This document shows positions 34,276 through 43,231 of a stretch of 64,000 nt of DNA, piece after piece. The DNA is from CAWCAW01 sp963714125 (lineage in GTDB: Bacteria > Actinomycetota > Acidimicrobiia > Acidimicrobiales > UBA8190), in NCBI GenBank assembly GCA_963714125.1, contig OY970234.1, forward strand, positions 434,001 to 498,000, in the 5' to 3' direction. Position 1 is the first letter of the stretch. Each line of letters opens with the position of its first letter. Position numbers and translations under genes: made by a program. The notes under the pieces are model-generated. The model did no database searches. It worked only from the letters and a program-made list of their open reading frames with translations, and was not told where the DNA came from.

Positions 34276-35052
34276 TTACGTTCGCTTCCCTCGCAGCATG
34301 GACGCCATGCCTTTGATGAAGGGATCGGGATTCGAGGTCTTGGACTCGACGATGGCGAGCATGTCCGGCACGTAATGCTCGAAGCGGTCGCTTTGCATGG
34401 CAGCGATGATCCCTTGGGCCATGTCATCAGCGGAGATCTTCTCGCCCTCGTAAAGAGGTGCGTCGTTGTCGGGAAGATCCCATATCTCGGTGTCGATGGG
34501 CCCCGGATTGATCAAGCGCACCGTGATCCCGGTGTCCCACAGGTCGACGGCGATGGCCTCACTCCACCCGCAGAGCGCGAACTTGCTGGCCGAATAGGCG
34601 GCCTCGTTGGCGTTACCCAGCCGGCCGGCCACGCTCGACACGTTCACGATCATGGCGCCGCGGTCGATCATGCGAGGCAAAAGAGCCAGGGTCATGCGAG
34701 CCGGCGCCAGGAAGTTGACGCGCATCACCCACTCGATGTCGGACCCGCTCAGCGCCGTGGTGTGGCGGCGCAAGGGGACGCCGGCGTTGTTGACCAGGCA
34801 GTCGAGGTGGCCGAAGGCATCCCAGGCCTCGAGGGCCACCTGTTCGGCTCGTTCGAGATCACCGAGGTCGGCCACCCACATGCGTGAGTCGGGCGCGAGC
34901 TTCTGACAATCGGCGAGTACTTCCTCAAGGCGTTCCTGTCGGCGGGCGACCAGACCTACGGTGGCACCTTGCGCGGCCAGGTGCCGGGCCAAGGAGGCTC
35001 CGATACCTGAGGACGCCCCGGTGACGAGCACCGTGGAGCCGGGAATTTCCAT
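34276..35052 (-). CDS. short-chain dehydrogenase/reductase
   Basis: A 258-residue SDR: TGASSGIG near residue 11, NNAGVPLRR, Ser in MIVNVSSVAG, and catalytic YSASK. The C-terminal half (INPGPIDTEIWDLPDNDAPLYEG) resembles actinobacterial SDRs of the 11-beta-HSD/DHRS type. The ATG has AGGAGGG seven bases upstream. It is divergent from a zinc alcohol dehydrogenase across about 120 bases, so the two may share regulation and a redox pathway. The 3' end meets the LmbE gene convergently with 5 bases between stops. Confidence 0.88.
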   Translation of the reverse strand: MEIPGSTVLVTGASSGIGASLARHLAAQGATVGLVARRQERLEEVLADCQKLAPDSRMWVADLGDLERAEQVALEAWDAFGHLDCLVNNAGVPLRRHTTALSGSDIEWVMRVNFLAPARMTLALLPRMIDRGAMIVNVSSVAGRLGNANEAAYSASKFALCGWSEAIAVDLWDTGITVRLINPGPIDTEIWDLPDNDAPLYEGEKISADDMAQGIIAAMQSDRFEHYVPDMLAIVESKTSNPDPFIKGMASMLRGKRT

Positions 35053-35172
35053 GGTCGTCCCTCCTGGGTGTGTGCCACGGCGTCCTCTCACCGTGCCATT
35101 GCGGCGCCAGCGGCGCCAGTGCGAGATGCCGCAGCGAGATAGCGTCGGTGCAGTTCGTCACGAGGGGGGAAA

Positions 35173-36402
35173 GTGAAGGGACTGTTGTACGGCGTGAGGC
35201 CCGACCCATGGTCGGCGCCCGACGAGTCCAATCGGTTGCTGGTGGGGTTGGAGCGCACGCCCATGCGCATCGTGGATATGGACGAACCACATCCCGAACG
35301 TGCTGCGTGGGTGATGCTCAAGACGCGCATGACCGGGATCTGCGGATCCGATGCCAAGCAGATTTTCATGGACTTCGGGGACGACAACTTCGACAGTCCC
35401 ATGGCCAACCTCTTTACGTTCCCGACGGTGTTGGGTCACGAGGTCGTGGCCGAGGTGGCCGAGCTCGGGCCCGACGCCAAAGGGGTCGAAGTCGGTCAGC
35501 GGGTGGTGCTCAACCCGTGGTTGTCGTGCGGTCCGCGTGGCATCGATCCCCCGTGTGGGTCGTGCCAGGCCGGGGATTACAGCTTGTGCTGGCACTTCAC
35601 CGACGGGGAACTGGCCGCCGGTATCCACACCGGCACGTCCAAGGACGCTCCGGGTGGCTTCGCGCCATACTTGCCCGCGCACGATTCCATGCTCATCCCC
35701 GTGCCCGACTCGGTCCCCGACGAGTTGGCCGTATTCGCCGACCCGTTCGCCGTGTCACTGCACTCCGTCACGCGCCACCCACCGCCGCCAGGCGGCAAGG
35801 TGCTCGTCTACGGGTCCGGAGCTCTCGGCATATGCGCCATTGCCGCACTGCGCGCCCTGTACCCCGACGTCGAGATCATGGCCGTGGCTCGCTTCGAAGC
35901 GCAGGCCTCCATGGCCCGGGCCCTGGGCGCGGTGGTGGTCGACCCCGAGCCGCGCTTGGCGCTGATTGAAGCGGCCGCGGCGTGGTCGGGTGCCCGACTG
36001 CACCCGTTGGAACAAGGGTTGCCCATGGCGCACCCCGGCACCATCGACGTGGTGTACGACACCATTGGAAAGCCCGAAACATTCGAGGTGGGCGTCCGGC
36101 TGCTCAAGACGCGCGGCACCCTCGTCAAGAGTGGCGTGCACTCGCCGGGCCGATGGGAGTGGTCTCCGCTGTACTTCAAGGAGATCTCGTGGGTGGGCTC
36201 CAACGCCTTTGGCATCGAGGAAGTCGAGGGCGTCCGCAAGCACGGCATCGCCCACTACTTGTCTTTGGTGGCTGACGGCCGTGTCGACCTGACGGGCATG
36301 CTCACCCATACCTTCCGCCTCGAAGACTGGCGTGAAGCCTTTAGCGTGTTGGCGACCCAAGGCGACAGCGGCGCCATCAAGGTCGCTTTCGACTTTCGCT
36401 GA
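35173..36402 (+). CDS. zinc-dependent medium-chain alcohol dehydrogenase
   Basis: A 409-residue medium-chain dehydrogenase. Catalytic zinc ligands are Cys in TGICGSDAK and His-Glu in LGHEVVAEV. The structural-zinc lobe has Cys residues in LSCGPRGIDPPCGSCQAG and YSLCW. The Rossmann domain begins GGKVLVYGSGALGICAIAAL. It should oxidise a primary or polyol-type alcohol with NAD(P); the long insert and FADPFAVSLHSV are seen in threonine/sorbitol-dehydrogenase-like members. The GTG start follows AGGGGGGA closely. The next gene starts 10 bases after its stop. Confidence 0.88.
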   Translation: MKGLLYGVRPDPWSAPDESNRLLVGLERTPMRIVDMDEPHPERAAWVMLKTRMTGICGSDAKQIFMDFGDDNFDSPMANLFTFPTVLGHEVVAEVAELGPDAKGVEVGQRVVLNPWLSCGPRGIDPPCGSCQAGDYSLCWHFTDGELAAGIHTGTSKDAPGGFAPYLPAHDSMLIPVPDSVPDELAVFADPFAVSLHSVTRHPPPPGGKVLVYGSGALGICAIAALRALYPDVEIMAVARFEAQASMARALGAVVVDPEPRLALIEAAAAWSGARLHPLEQGLPMAHPGTIDVVYDTIGKPETFEVGVRLLKTRGTLVKSGVHSPGRWEWSPLYFKEISWVGSNAFGIEEVEGVRKHGIAHYLSLVADGRVDLTGMLTHTFRLEDWREAFSVLATQGDSGAIKVAFDFR

Positions 36403-36412
36403 GGCACCAGCC

Positions 36413-37447
36413 GTGAAGCGTTCGGCATCGACACGGGTGTGGCTCGCGGGTGCAGCCTTGGGCATCACCGCTACGGCCATACTCGCCGTGGGTGTTGCGA
36501 TTGTGGGTCAAGGGTCCGCCGCGGCCCAAGGTGGAACGATGTTGCCCGGCACCACGTGTCCGGCGTTTCCTGCCGACAACGTATGGAACACCCCCATCAC
36601 GGGCCTGGCGGTGAATCCCGATAGCGCCACCTGGATGGCCTCAATGGACGCGTCGACAGCGTTCCTTCATCCCGACTACGGACCGTCGGGCCATTCCCGG
36701 AAGCCGTATGGGATCCCCTGGCAGGTCGTGGCTCCTGCCCAAGCTCTGGTCCCGGTGCGGTTCCTCTATGCCGACGAAAGTGACCCGGGGCCCTACCCGC
36801 TGTCGAAGTCCACGCCGATCGAAGGTGGCTCTGATCGACACGCCTTGATGGTGAATCCCTCCACCTGCACGCTCTATGAGCTCTGGGACACGCACTACCA
36901 CGCGCACAACCGGTCCAAGGCGGGGTCGGGCGCCATCTGGAGTCTCGACTCCGACGCCTTGCGCCCGGCCGGATGGACCTCGGCCGACGCCGCCGGGTTA
37001 CCCGTCCTGCCGGGCCTGGTCAACTACGACGAGGTCACGTCGGGGACCATGGATCACGCCATTCGATTCACCGCGCAGTGCACACAACAGTCGTACCTCT
37101 GGCCGGCTCGTCATGAAGCCGGACAGGCCGATGCCAATTGCCCACCGATGGGGGCGCGTTTCCGGTTGGCGTCAAGCTTCAACCTGCCCGCCTCGGAGTG
37201 TTCGACCATGTGCCAGACCGTCATCACCACCATGAAGACCTACGGGTTGATCCTGGCTGACAACGGGTCGAACTGGTTCTTCCAGGGCACTGCCGACACC
37301 AGATGGACCGATACCGAGGTCGATCAGTTGAAGCAGATCCCGGCCAGCGCGTTCGTGGCCGTGGACGAATCGTGCCTCATGGTGTCGGCCAACTCAGGCC
37401 AGGCGTATCAGCCCGGCACGACGCCATACACCGACAGCTGCGGCTAG
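36413..37447 (+). CDS. secreted protein of unknown function
   Basis: A 344-residue protein with a signal peptide (hydrophobic AGAALGITATAILAVGVAIV, then GSAAAQGG). The exported part contains several Cys, a NVWNTPITGL motif, WDTHYHAHNRSKAGSGAIWS and a conserved-looking region around MDHAIRFTAQ. This set resembles uncharacterised secreted actinobacterial proteins; no catalytic family could be assigned. The GTG start follows the alcohol dehydrogenase by 10 bases, so it is probably on the same transcript. It ends against a strong hairpin before a convergent FAD oxidoreductase gene. Confidence 0.75.
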   Translation: MKRSASTRVWLAGAALGITATAILAVGVAIVGQGSAAAQGGTMLPGTTCPAFPADNVWNTPITGLAVNPDSATWMASMDASTAFLHPDYGPSGHSRKPYGIPWQVVAPAQALVPVRFLYADESDPGPYPLSKSTPIEGGSDRHALMVNPSTCTLYELWDTHYHAHNRSKAGSGAIWSLDSDALRPAGWTSADAAGLPVLPGLVNYDEVTSGTMDHAIRFTAQCTQQSYLWPARHEAGQADANCPPMGARFRLASSFNLPASECSTMCQTVITTMKTYGLILADNGSNWFFQGTADTRWTDTEVDQLKQIPASAFVAVDESCLMVSANSGQAYQPGTTPYTDSCG

Positions 37448-37477
37448 CCCGGGTAGTCCGGGATCGCGGCAGCGATC
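37448..37477 (+). terminator. double-hairpin bidirectional terminator
   Basis: Two hairpins fill the 30-base gap between convergent genes: CCCGG/CCGGG (37448-37462) and the perfect GATCGC-GGCA-GCGATC (37462-37477). No T-run is present, as is common in G+C-rich actinobacteria. Confidence 0.5.
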
Positions 37478-38608
37478 TCAGGCGGCCGAGAAGAACCGAG
37501 CGACTGGATAAAGACCAAGGTCGCGATGGTCGGCGCCCAGGACACCGGCGGCAACCACGGCCGCCGAGTACGGGCCGAGGAGCAACCCGTTGGCGCCGTG
37601 GCCCGTGCAGACGTGCACGTTGACGGTTCCGGGCAAGAGGCCCAACAGGGGCCGGTCATCCGCGCTCATGGGGCGCAGCCCCACGCGGACCTCCGCAAAG
37701 GTGGCGTCGGCCAATCCGGGCGCGATGGACACGCATTCTCGGAGAAGGTCGCGTAGCCCCGCCGCGGTGGGCCGGACGTCGAATCCGGCCTCGGCTTCGA
37801 ACGTGCCCCCGCACGCCACTCGACCGTCGGGCCACGGCACCAGATAGAAATTGAAGATGGGCTGCACGATGGGCCAGCTGCTCGTTGTTCGCGCCACGCC
37901 CTGTTGCGGCAGCACGACGTGCACGATCTGTCCTTTGGTGGGGGACACGGGCAGGTCCACGCCGAGCCATGGCGTCGCTCGTTGCGACCATGCGCCTCCC
38001 GCCAAGACGATGGCATCGCACGCCACGACATGATCACCGCTGCGTACTGCCGTGATGCGCTCACCTTGGCGGTCGACGCCATCGGCCTCCAGGGCCAGCA
38101 CCGTGACCCCGCGTCGTTCGGCACCGCCACGAACGGCGGCGTTCAGGGCGCGTCCGTCGAGGCGCGCCGCCGACGGACAGAACAGGGCTCGCCACACGCG
38201 TTGAAGTGGAGGGAACAAGGCGCGCGCCTCGTCGCCGGTCACCTCACCGATCTGTGGGGCGCGCGCCGTGGTTCGTTCGAGCACTTCGGAGAACCATGGG
38301 TCCTCATGTTCGGCGAGGGCCACGACCAGCGAGCCGCACTCTGCAAACGTTTCCGGTCCGATTGGACTGCCATCGGCGGCGAGTCGGGCGATGAGGGCAC
38401 GGAGGTGCGAGGCGGCCCGGATGCCAAACGCGGACCAAGGCTCATCAGGTTCTGTGAACGTCTCCGGAGAGATGATCCCCGCCCCGGCATCGGAGGCTCG
38501 GCCTGGGTGCGACGCATCAAAGACCGTGACGCGCGCACCGGCGCAGACGAGCTCGTAGGCCACCGATGAGCCCACCAAACCGCCCCCGACGACAACGACA
38601 TGGGTCAT
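37478..38608 (-). CDS. FAD-dependent oxidoreductase (DAO / glycine-oxidase-like)
   Basis: A 376-residue FAD oxidoreductase of the D-amino-acid dehydrogenase/glycine oxidase type: dinucleotide motif VVVGGGLVGSSVAYEL at the start, IVLAGGAWSQRATPW in the middle, and a C-terminal VGLRPMSADDRPLLGLLPG followed by CTGHGANGLLLGP, which contacts the flavin. It could oxidise an amine or amino acid. The ATG overlaps the stop of the upstream membrane-protein gene (ATGA), suggesting co-translation. The functional link between the two is not obvious. Confidence 0.87.
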   Translation of the reverse strand: MTHVVVVGGGLVGSSVAYELVCAGARVTVFDASHPGRASDAGAGIISPETFTEPDEPWSAFGIRAASHLRALIARLAADGSPIGPETFAECGSLVVALAEHEDPWFSEVLERTTARAPQIGEVTGDEARALFPPLQRVWRALFCPSAARLDGRALNAAVRGGAERRGVTVLALEADGVDRQGERITAVRSGDHVVACDAIVLAGGAWSQRATPWLGVDLPVSPTKGQIVHVVLPQQGVARTTSSWPIVQPIFNFYLVPWPDGRVACGGTFEAEAGFDVRPTAAGLRDLLRECVSIAPGLADATFAEVRVGLRPMSADDRPLLGLLPGTVNVHVCTGHGANGLLLGPYSAAVVAAGVLGADHRDLGLYPVARFFSAA

Positions 38609-40305
38609 GTGCGTCGTGGCTGGCCGGCTGGGCTCCTGACGGGAACGGGGACAAATCCCGCCGTCGGCATGGCCAAGGCGTGGGGCCACACCAATACCCG
38701 GTAGCTGCCCACGGCATAGGTGTGAGCCGGTGTCCCGAACGTGGCCGTGGCCGTGGCGGATTGGATGCCTCCCCACGGTCGAGCGGTGTCGTAGACGAGA
38801 AACTCGAAGGTCCGACCCGAGTACCACGAGCTGGTCGATTGCCTGTCGTAGCGGACAACCTTGCCGGCCGGGGTGGTGATCACGGGGCGAACGGTGACGG
38901 TCCCGGCGGTGGCCACGGTGGTGATGGACGCGCTCCAATAGTCCCCGATGCCGTGATCGAGATGGTGGGCTTGGAGGAAGGCACCCAATCGGTCGAATCC
39001 ACCGGCCGGTCGCGGCGCGCTGATGGTGCAGCCGAGGGCGACGGCAAAGGCGGCGATGACGGCCAGTCCGCCTGCCCATGCGGACCGTCGCCATCGCATG
39101 GTCGCCATCTGCGCCGAGATCCGACCAATCCATCGGCCGCCCAGCACGGCACCGAAAATCACCGCGGCGGTCAGATACCGGATGAAATCGGGATCATTGG
39201 TGCTGGTGAGGTCGATGAATACGACGAGGTCGGATACCAAGGCCAGGACGAGGAGATCATCGAGCCTCCAAGGTTGGGACCCCACCTCGGACTTTGATCC
39301 GATCTGCTTCTTGGGTCCGCGCCATGCTCCTCGGACGAGGGCTGCCCCCGCCGTGGCGGCGGCGCACAGGACGACGACGAGACCGACGACGTGGACGTCT
39401 TGGAGGGCGGCGGGCACGGTGCCACCGCGAAAAGGCCCGTTGCCGACGCCGAGTAGGGCGGCGCCCCAGGTGCCGATATGGCCCACATTGGCGAACATCT
39501 GGGACAGCGACGCGGTGGGGTGGCTGGTGCCGACGGAATAGGTACCCACGGCGTTGGCGATCTCGCGCACGATGGCAGCCAGGACGAGAGCGACAGCGCC
39601 GGCGGAGATACTGGCCCTGCCCGCCCGCCAATTCCTCGTGCGCAGCCCGGCGATCATTCCGGCTGCCACCACGGGCACGACCCCGAGCGCCACCATTTGG
39701 AAGTCACCGAGAATGCCGGCGGCGAGAAACACGACGGCCACGACCCATCCCCGCCCTATGCGCCCCGAACGCAAACCGGCGAAGGCGATCAGACACCACA
39801 AGGCGGTGCCGACATGCAATGGCCCTCGCAGGAAGAACAACGACAAGGTGTGGCTGGGTAGACCCAGCAACGCCACCACCGTGGCAGCTGCGGCCGCCGC
39901 GCTCAGCGAACGTCGTCCGTCGGCGGCCAAAGCACCCCCGACGACGATCACAAGCGCGGCTATGGCGGCGGGGACGAGATACAGGGCAAAGGCGTGGAGC
40001 CCTGTGATGAGCCCGACGAACATGTAGAACAGGGCATCGATCGACCAGAACGAGTCGAGCGACAGCGACCACCCATGGAGCAGCACGTGCCCGGCTCCCA
40101 TGGCTTGACCTTCGAGGACGACAGTGGCGCCGTCTGAGTCCCCGGCGAACGCGTGCTGGGCGGCCGCGTACAGAACCGCCACCACGAGGACGGCCCCGAC
40201 CACGACCAGCGCGGGGCGAACAAGGCGGTGGCGGTGCCTGGCGTTGGCCCGTCCCGTGCCCATGGCCGAGGGGAGCACTCGGTCTCTCAGCCCGATCGAG
40301 GTCAT
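38605..40305 (-). CDS. polytopic membrane protein with C-terminal soluble domain
   Basis: A 566-residue protein with about eleven hydrophobic helices up to residue 440 and then a roughly 120-residue periplasmic-type beta-rich region (FLVYDTARPWGGIQSATATATF). The topology resembles GT-C-like glycan polymer enzymes but no DD/DE catalytic motif could be read confidently. The start MTSIGLRDRVL was chosen because longer frames enter the upstream divergent gene. It is coupled to the FAD oxidoreductase by ATGA and divergent from another large membrane protein. Confidence 0.68.
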   Translation of the reverse strand: MTSIGLRDRVLPSAMGTGRANARHRHRLVRPALVVVGAVLVVAVLYAAAQHAFAGDSDGATVVLEGQAMGAGHVLLHGWSLSLDSFWSIDALFYMFVGLITGLHAFALYLVPAAIAALVIVVGGALAADGRRSLSAAAAAATVVALLGLPSHTLSLFFLRGPLHVGTALWCLIAFAGLRSGRIGRGWVVAVVFLAAGILGDFQMVALGVVPVVAAGMIAGLRTRNWRAGRASISAGAVALVLAAIVREIANAVGTYSVGTSHPTASLSQMFANVGHIGTWGAALLGVGNGPFRGGTVPAALQDVHVVGLVVVLCAAATAGAALVRGAWRGPKKQIGSKSEVGSQPWRLDDLLVLALVSDLVVFIDLTSTNDPDFIRYLTAAVIFGAVLGGRWIGRISAQMATMRWRRSAWAGGLAVIAAFAVALGCTISAPRPAGGFDRLGAFLQAHHLDHGIGDYWSASITTVATAGTVTVRPVITTPAGKVVRYDRQSTSSWYSGRTFEFLVYDTARPWGGIQSATATATFGTPAHTYAVGSYRVLVWPHALAMPTAGFVPVPVRSPAGQPRRT

Positions 40306-40391
40306 CGAACCAGCTGGCTCAGGAGCCGGTCGGGTAGTCCACGGCGATATGCCACGGACGAACGGTAGCCAGTTAACGAGCGAGGCCCGAT

Positions 40392-42203
40392 ATGACGGTG
40401 TTCTCGGGACGTCGGCATACTTTGCGGGTGCTAACCGCTCGAGTGGCCGTGGCGCAGGAGCACGCCCAGACCCTGCCTCGGGGCCCAGGCACGTCGGCCC
40501 GGCCCGGCACTGCACCCTCAGACCTGGCCGAGCGAGGGGCGTGGAGCCTCGTGTGGCTGGCCGTGCTGACGGGCGGCATCGACCTGTGGGGTTTCTGGTG
40601 GTGGTCCCCGTTCGCCGTCGTCCTGGCTCCGTCGTTGGTGCTGGTGGGCATCGGAGGTACGGCGGCGTGTTGGGTGGCGAAGAGCCCACGGGCTCTTCGC
40701 TTTCAGCTACCCGCCTTTGTGTCGGTCATGGTCACCATGCTCTTTCCGGCGGCCATCTTGATCAACACGCGTATCTATTACACGACTGACTCGGCCGCTT
40801 TCGACCAAGTGGCCACGCGGGCACTGTTGCGCGGCGCCGATCCCTACGTGATGTCGATGTCGAGTGCCGCCCGTTTGTTGGAGGTCCCGGCGCGCTTTTG
40901 GACGTATACGGTCAGCGGCGGGCACGTGGCGCATTTTTCGTACCCGGCGGGATCATTCCTCCTCGAGGCGCCCGCCATGCTCCTCGGGCTTCACCACATG
41001 GTCGTTGACTGGACGGATCTGTTCTGTTGGATCGTGACCAGCGTGATGCTGTTCGTTTTGCTGCCGACTTCGCTGCGGTGGTTGGCGGCGTTGGTCTCCC
41101 TCACCCCGGTCCTGCTCGGGACATTCACGTCGGGGGGCACCGACGCCATGTTCCTGCCGTTTCTCGTACTGGCGGTATGGCGTTGGGACCGTTACGGCCA
41201 GGGTCGTCAGGCGGGCCTGGCCCGTTGGATCGGGCCGATCGCCTTGGGGCTGGCCTGCACGGTCAAGCAAACACCGTGGTTCTGCGTGCCCATGCTGGCG
41301 ACTGGCATCTTCCTCGAGGCCCGAAGGGCGTCGAGGCCGGCGTTCGCACTGGTGACGCGTTACCTGGCCACGGTGCTCGGGGTCTTCGTCGTCGTCAACG
41401 GCCCATTCATCGTCTGGCAGCCCCGAGCATGGGCGCACGGAACCCTCATCCCTTTGCTCGGGGGGCTCGTGGCCGACGGTCAGGGCCTGGTGACGTTGGC
41501 TATCCACGGTGTCACCGGCGGCGTGGACCTGACCATGCTCAGCGTCGCCGGAGGGCTCGCCACTGTGGCCGTGATCGCCGCGTTCGCGGTGTGGTACCCG
41601 TATCTCAAGCGCGTCTGGCTGGTCTTGGTCACCATTCCGCTGTTCTTCTCGCCCCGAAGCCTCTCCAGCTACCTGGTCGATTTGTTTCCAGCGGCCGTGG
41701 TGGCGGCCTTGTCAGTCGGCAACCCTCCCCGGTGGGTTCCCTTTACGGCCCGGAACCGCGCCGACCGGGGCGCCGGCTTTGACCGAGTGAAAGGCGTCGT
41801 GGGCTGGCCGACCCTGGCGGTGGCCGTACCGGCAGTGGCCATGGTTGTGGTCTCGATTCTGGCCTTCGCCGGTCCGCCTCTGGCCCTGTCGGTACGCAGC
41901 GTCACCACCTCCCATGGGGGTACGGAGCTTGACGCCGTGACCGTGTCGGTCCACAACCAGACGGACCACACGCTGACTCCTCATTTCATGGTGAATGCCG
42001 GCGCCAACCCCAACGGCTTCTGGATGCCGTCGGGCCACCAACCCGTGGTGATCGGTCCTCATGGTTCTGCCGTCGTGCAGCTGAACGCCTCGGCCTTCAC
42101 CTTCACGCCCCAAAAGGGAGCGCGCTGGTTGGTCGAGGCCTACACGGTGGGCCCGACGTGGTTGACCACCTCTGCGTTGGAGCGGTTCCCCTTGCACCAC
42201 TGA
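40392..42203 (+). CDS. large polytopic membrane protein, GT-C-like
   Basis: A 603-residue protein with some ten to twelve helices and a soluble C-terminal tail. The first loop has FDQVATRALLRGADPYVMS followed by HFSYPAGSFLLEAP, the DPY-then-YPAG layout seen in DUF2029/GT-C mannosyltransferase-like proteins, and VKQTPWFCVPMLATG resembles the equivalent loop of the protein near 27 kb. Function is therefore plausibly transfer of a lipid-linked sugar, unproved. The C-terminal 130 residues form a beta-rich domain. An alternative GTG start at VLTARVAVAQ would remove 13 residues. Confidence 0.68.
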   Translation: MTVFSGRRHTLRVLTARVAVAQEHAQTLPRGPGTSARPGTAPSDLAERGAWSLVWLAVLTGGIDLWGFWWWSPFAVVLAPSLVLVGIGGTAACWVAKSPRALRFQLPAFVSVMVTMLFPAAILINTRIYYTTDSAAFDQVATRALLRGADPYVMSMSSAARLLEVPARFWTYTVSGGHVAHFSYPAGSFLLEAPAMLLGLHHMVVDWTDLFCWIVTSVMLFVLLPTSLRWLAALVSLTPVLLGTFTSGGTDAMFLPFLVLAVWRWDRYGQGRQAGLARWIGPIALGLACTVKQTPWFCVPMLATGIFLEARRASRPAFALVTRYLATVLGVFVVVNGPFIVWQPRAWAHGTLIPLLGGLVADGQGLVTLAIHGVTGGVDLTMLSVAGGLATVAVIAAFAVWYPYLKRVWLVLVTIPLFFSPRSLSSYLVDLFPAAVVAALSVGNPPRWVPFTARNRADRGAGFDRVKGVVGWPTLAVAVPAVAMVVVSILAFAGPPLALSVRSVTTSHGGTELDAVTVSVHNQTDHTLTPHFMVNAGANPNGFWMPSGHQPVVIGPHGSAVVQLNASAFTFTPQKGARWLVEAYTVGPTWLTTSALERFPLHH

Positions 42204-42349
42204 GTCGTTCGGTGCCGGCAGTGAGCCGTTTGGCCGTCGGTCGGCCCCGGCCCCGGCCCCGGCCTCGGCAACGGCCCCGTGACCAAGTGTCCACGAGCGG
42301 TGACCGGCCATCCGCGTGGCGCTGACCTGGTGTCCCTAGGCTCTGGCGC

Positions 42350-43189
42350 GTGGCTCGGCTGTTGGCTGTGGCCAACCAAAAAGGGGGCGTCGCCAAAACG
42401 ACGACCGTGCATTCGCTCGGCTACGCGTTAGCCGAGCTCGGTCGCCGGGTTCTTCTCGTTGACCTGGACCCCCAGGCGTGCCTGACGTATTCGACCGGCG
42501 TTGATCCTGACTCCCTGGACAGTTCCCTGCATGACGTGATCGTCCGGCGCCTGTCGACCGTGGAGGTTCGGCGTTCGGTCTTAGGCGCCGTCAAGCTGGA
42601 CATCCTTCCGGCCACCTTGGATCTGGGGGCGTCGGAGATCCATCTCCTCACCCGTCCGGGGCGCGATCACGTCTTGGCACGGGCGTTGAGTTCGGTGCAA
42701 GACGAATACGACTTCGTGATCATCGACTGCCCTCCATCATTGGGGTTGTTGACGATCAATGGCCTCACTGCAGCCGAGGAAGTTCTCATCCCGTTTCAGT
42801 GCGAGACCCTGAGCTGCCGGGGCGTGCGCCAGCTCCTCGAGTTGGTGGAGGACATTCGTGTCTTTACCAACTCCAAGTTGACGGTGCGCGGCTTGATTCC
42901 CACGATGTATGACCACCACACCCGGCACCGCCGGGAGATCCTGGCTCGCGCTCGGACCGAATTCGGTCTGCCGGTGCTCGATCCCCCGGTGCGGAGATCG
43001 ATCAAATTCGCCGAGTCCCCCGGCGAACGCCGATGCATCATGGAGCACGCCCCGTGGTCAGCGGGAGCGCAGGCGTACCGAGCTCTGGCTCGACAGCTCG
43101 ATGCTCCGCAGCAGGCCGGGGACGCCGCGCCGGCCGGGGATGCATGGAAGCCACCTGTCCCTGATGCCCCGCTCATCATGGCCGGCTGA
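42350..43189 (+). CDS. orphan ParA-family ATPase
   Basis: A 279-residue ParA/MinD-type ATPase with the deviant Walker A KGGVAKTTT (Lys in both signature positions), Walker A' VLLVDLDPQA and switch IIDCPPSLGLLTINGLTAA. These proteins move or position cargo on the nucleoid or membrane through ATP-dependent dimerisation. No parB or parS-like gene accompanies it, and the C-terminal tail is Ala/Pro-rich. The start is GTG. It is followed after 42 bases by an M48-like membrane protein, with a hairpin at the stop. Confidence 0.88.
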   Translation: MARLLAVANQKGGVAKTTTVHSLGYALAELGRRVLLVDLDPQACLTYSTGVDPDSLDSSLHDVIVRRLSTVEVRRSVLGAVKLDILPATLDLGASEIHLLTRPGRDHVLARALSSVQDEYDFVIIDCPPSLGLLTINGLTAAEEVLIPFQCETLSCRGVRQLLELVEDIRVFTNSKLTVRGLIPTMYDHHTRHRREILARARTEFGLPVLDPPVRRSIKFAESPGERRCIMEHAPWSAGAQAYRALARQLDAPQQAGDAAPAGDAWKPPVPDAPLIMAG

Positions 43190-43204
43190 GCCCGCCCAGC
43201 CGGC
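43181..43204 (+). terminator. hairpin overlapping the parA stop
   Basis: GCCGGCT, a 10-base loop and AGCCGGC form a perfect 7-bp stem spanning the ParA TGA. It could be an attenuating terminator between parA and the next gene; no T-run follows. Confidence 0.35.
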
Positions 43205-43231
43205 TTAGCCAACCCGTAGGGACTGCCAAGG

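Noticed and set aside
42204..42349. Functional RNA in the GGCCCC-rich gap before parA
   Set aside because: It is a simple GGCCCC tandem run with no conserved core of a known RNA class.
42350..43189. Plasmid or integrative-element partition system
   Set aside because: ParA is present but no ParB, replication, integrase or transfer genes accompany it.
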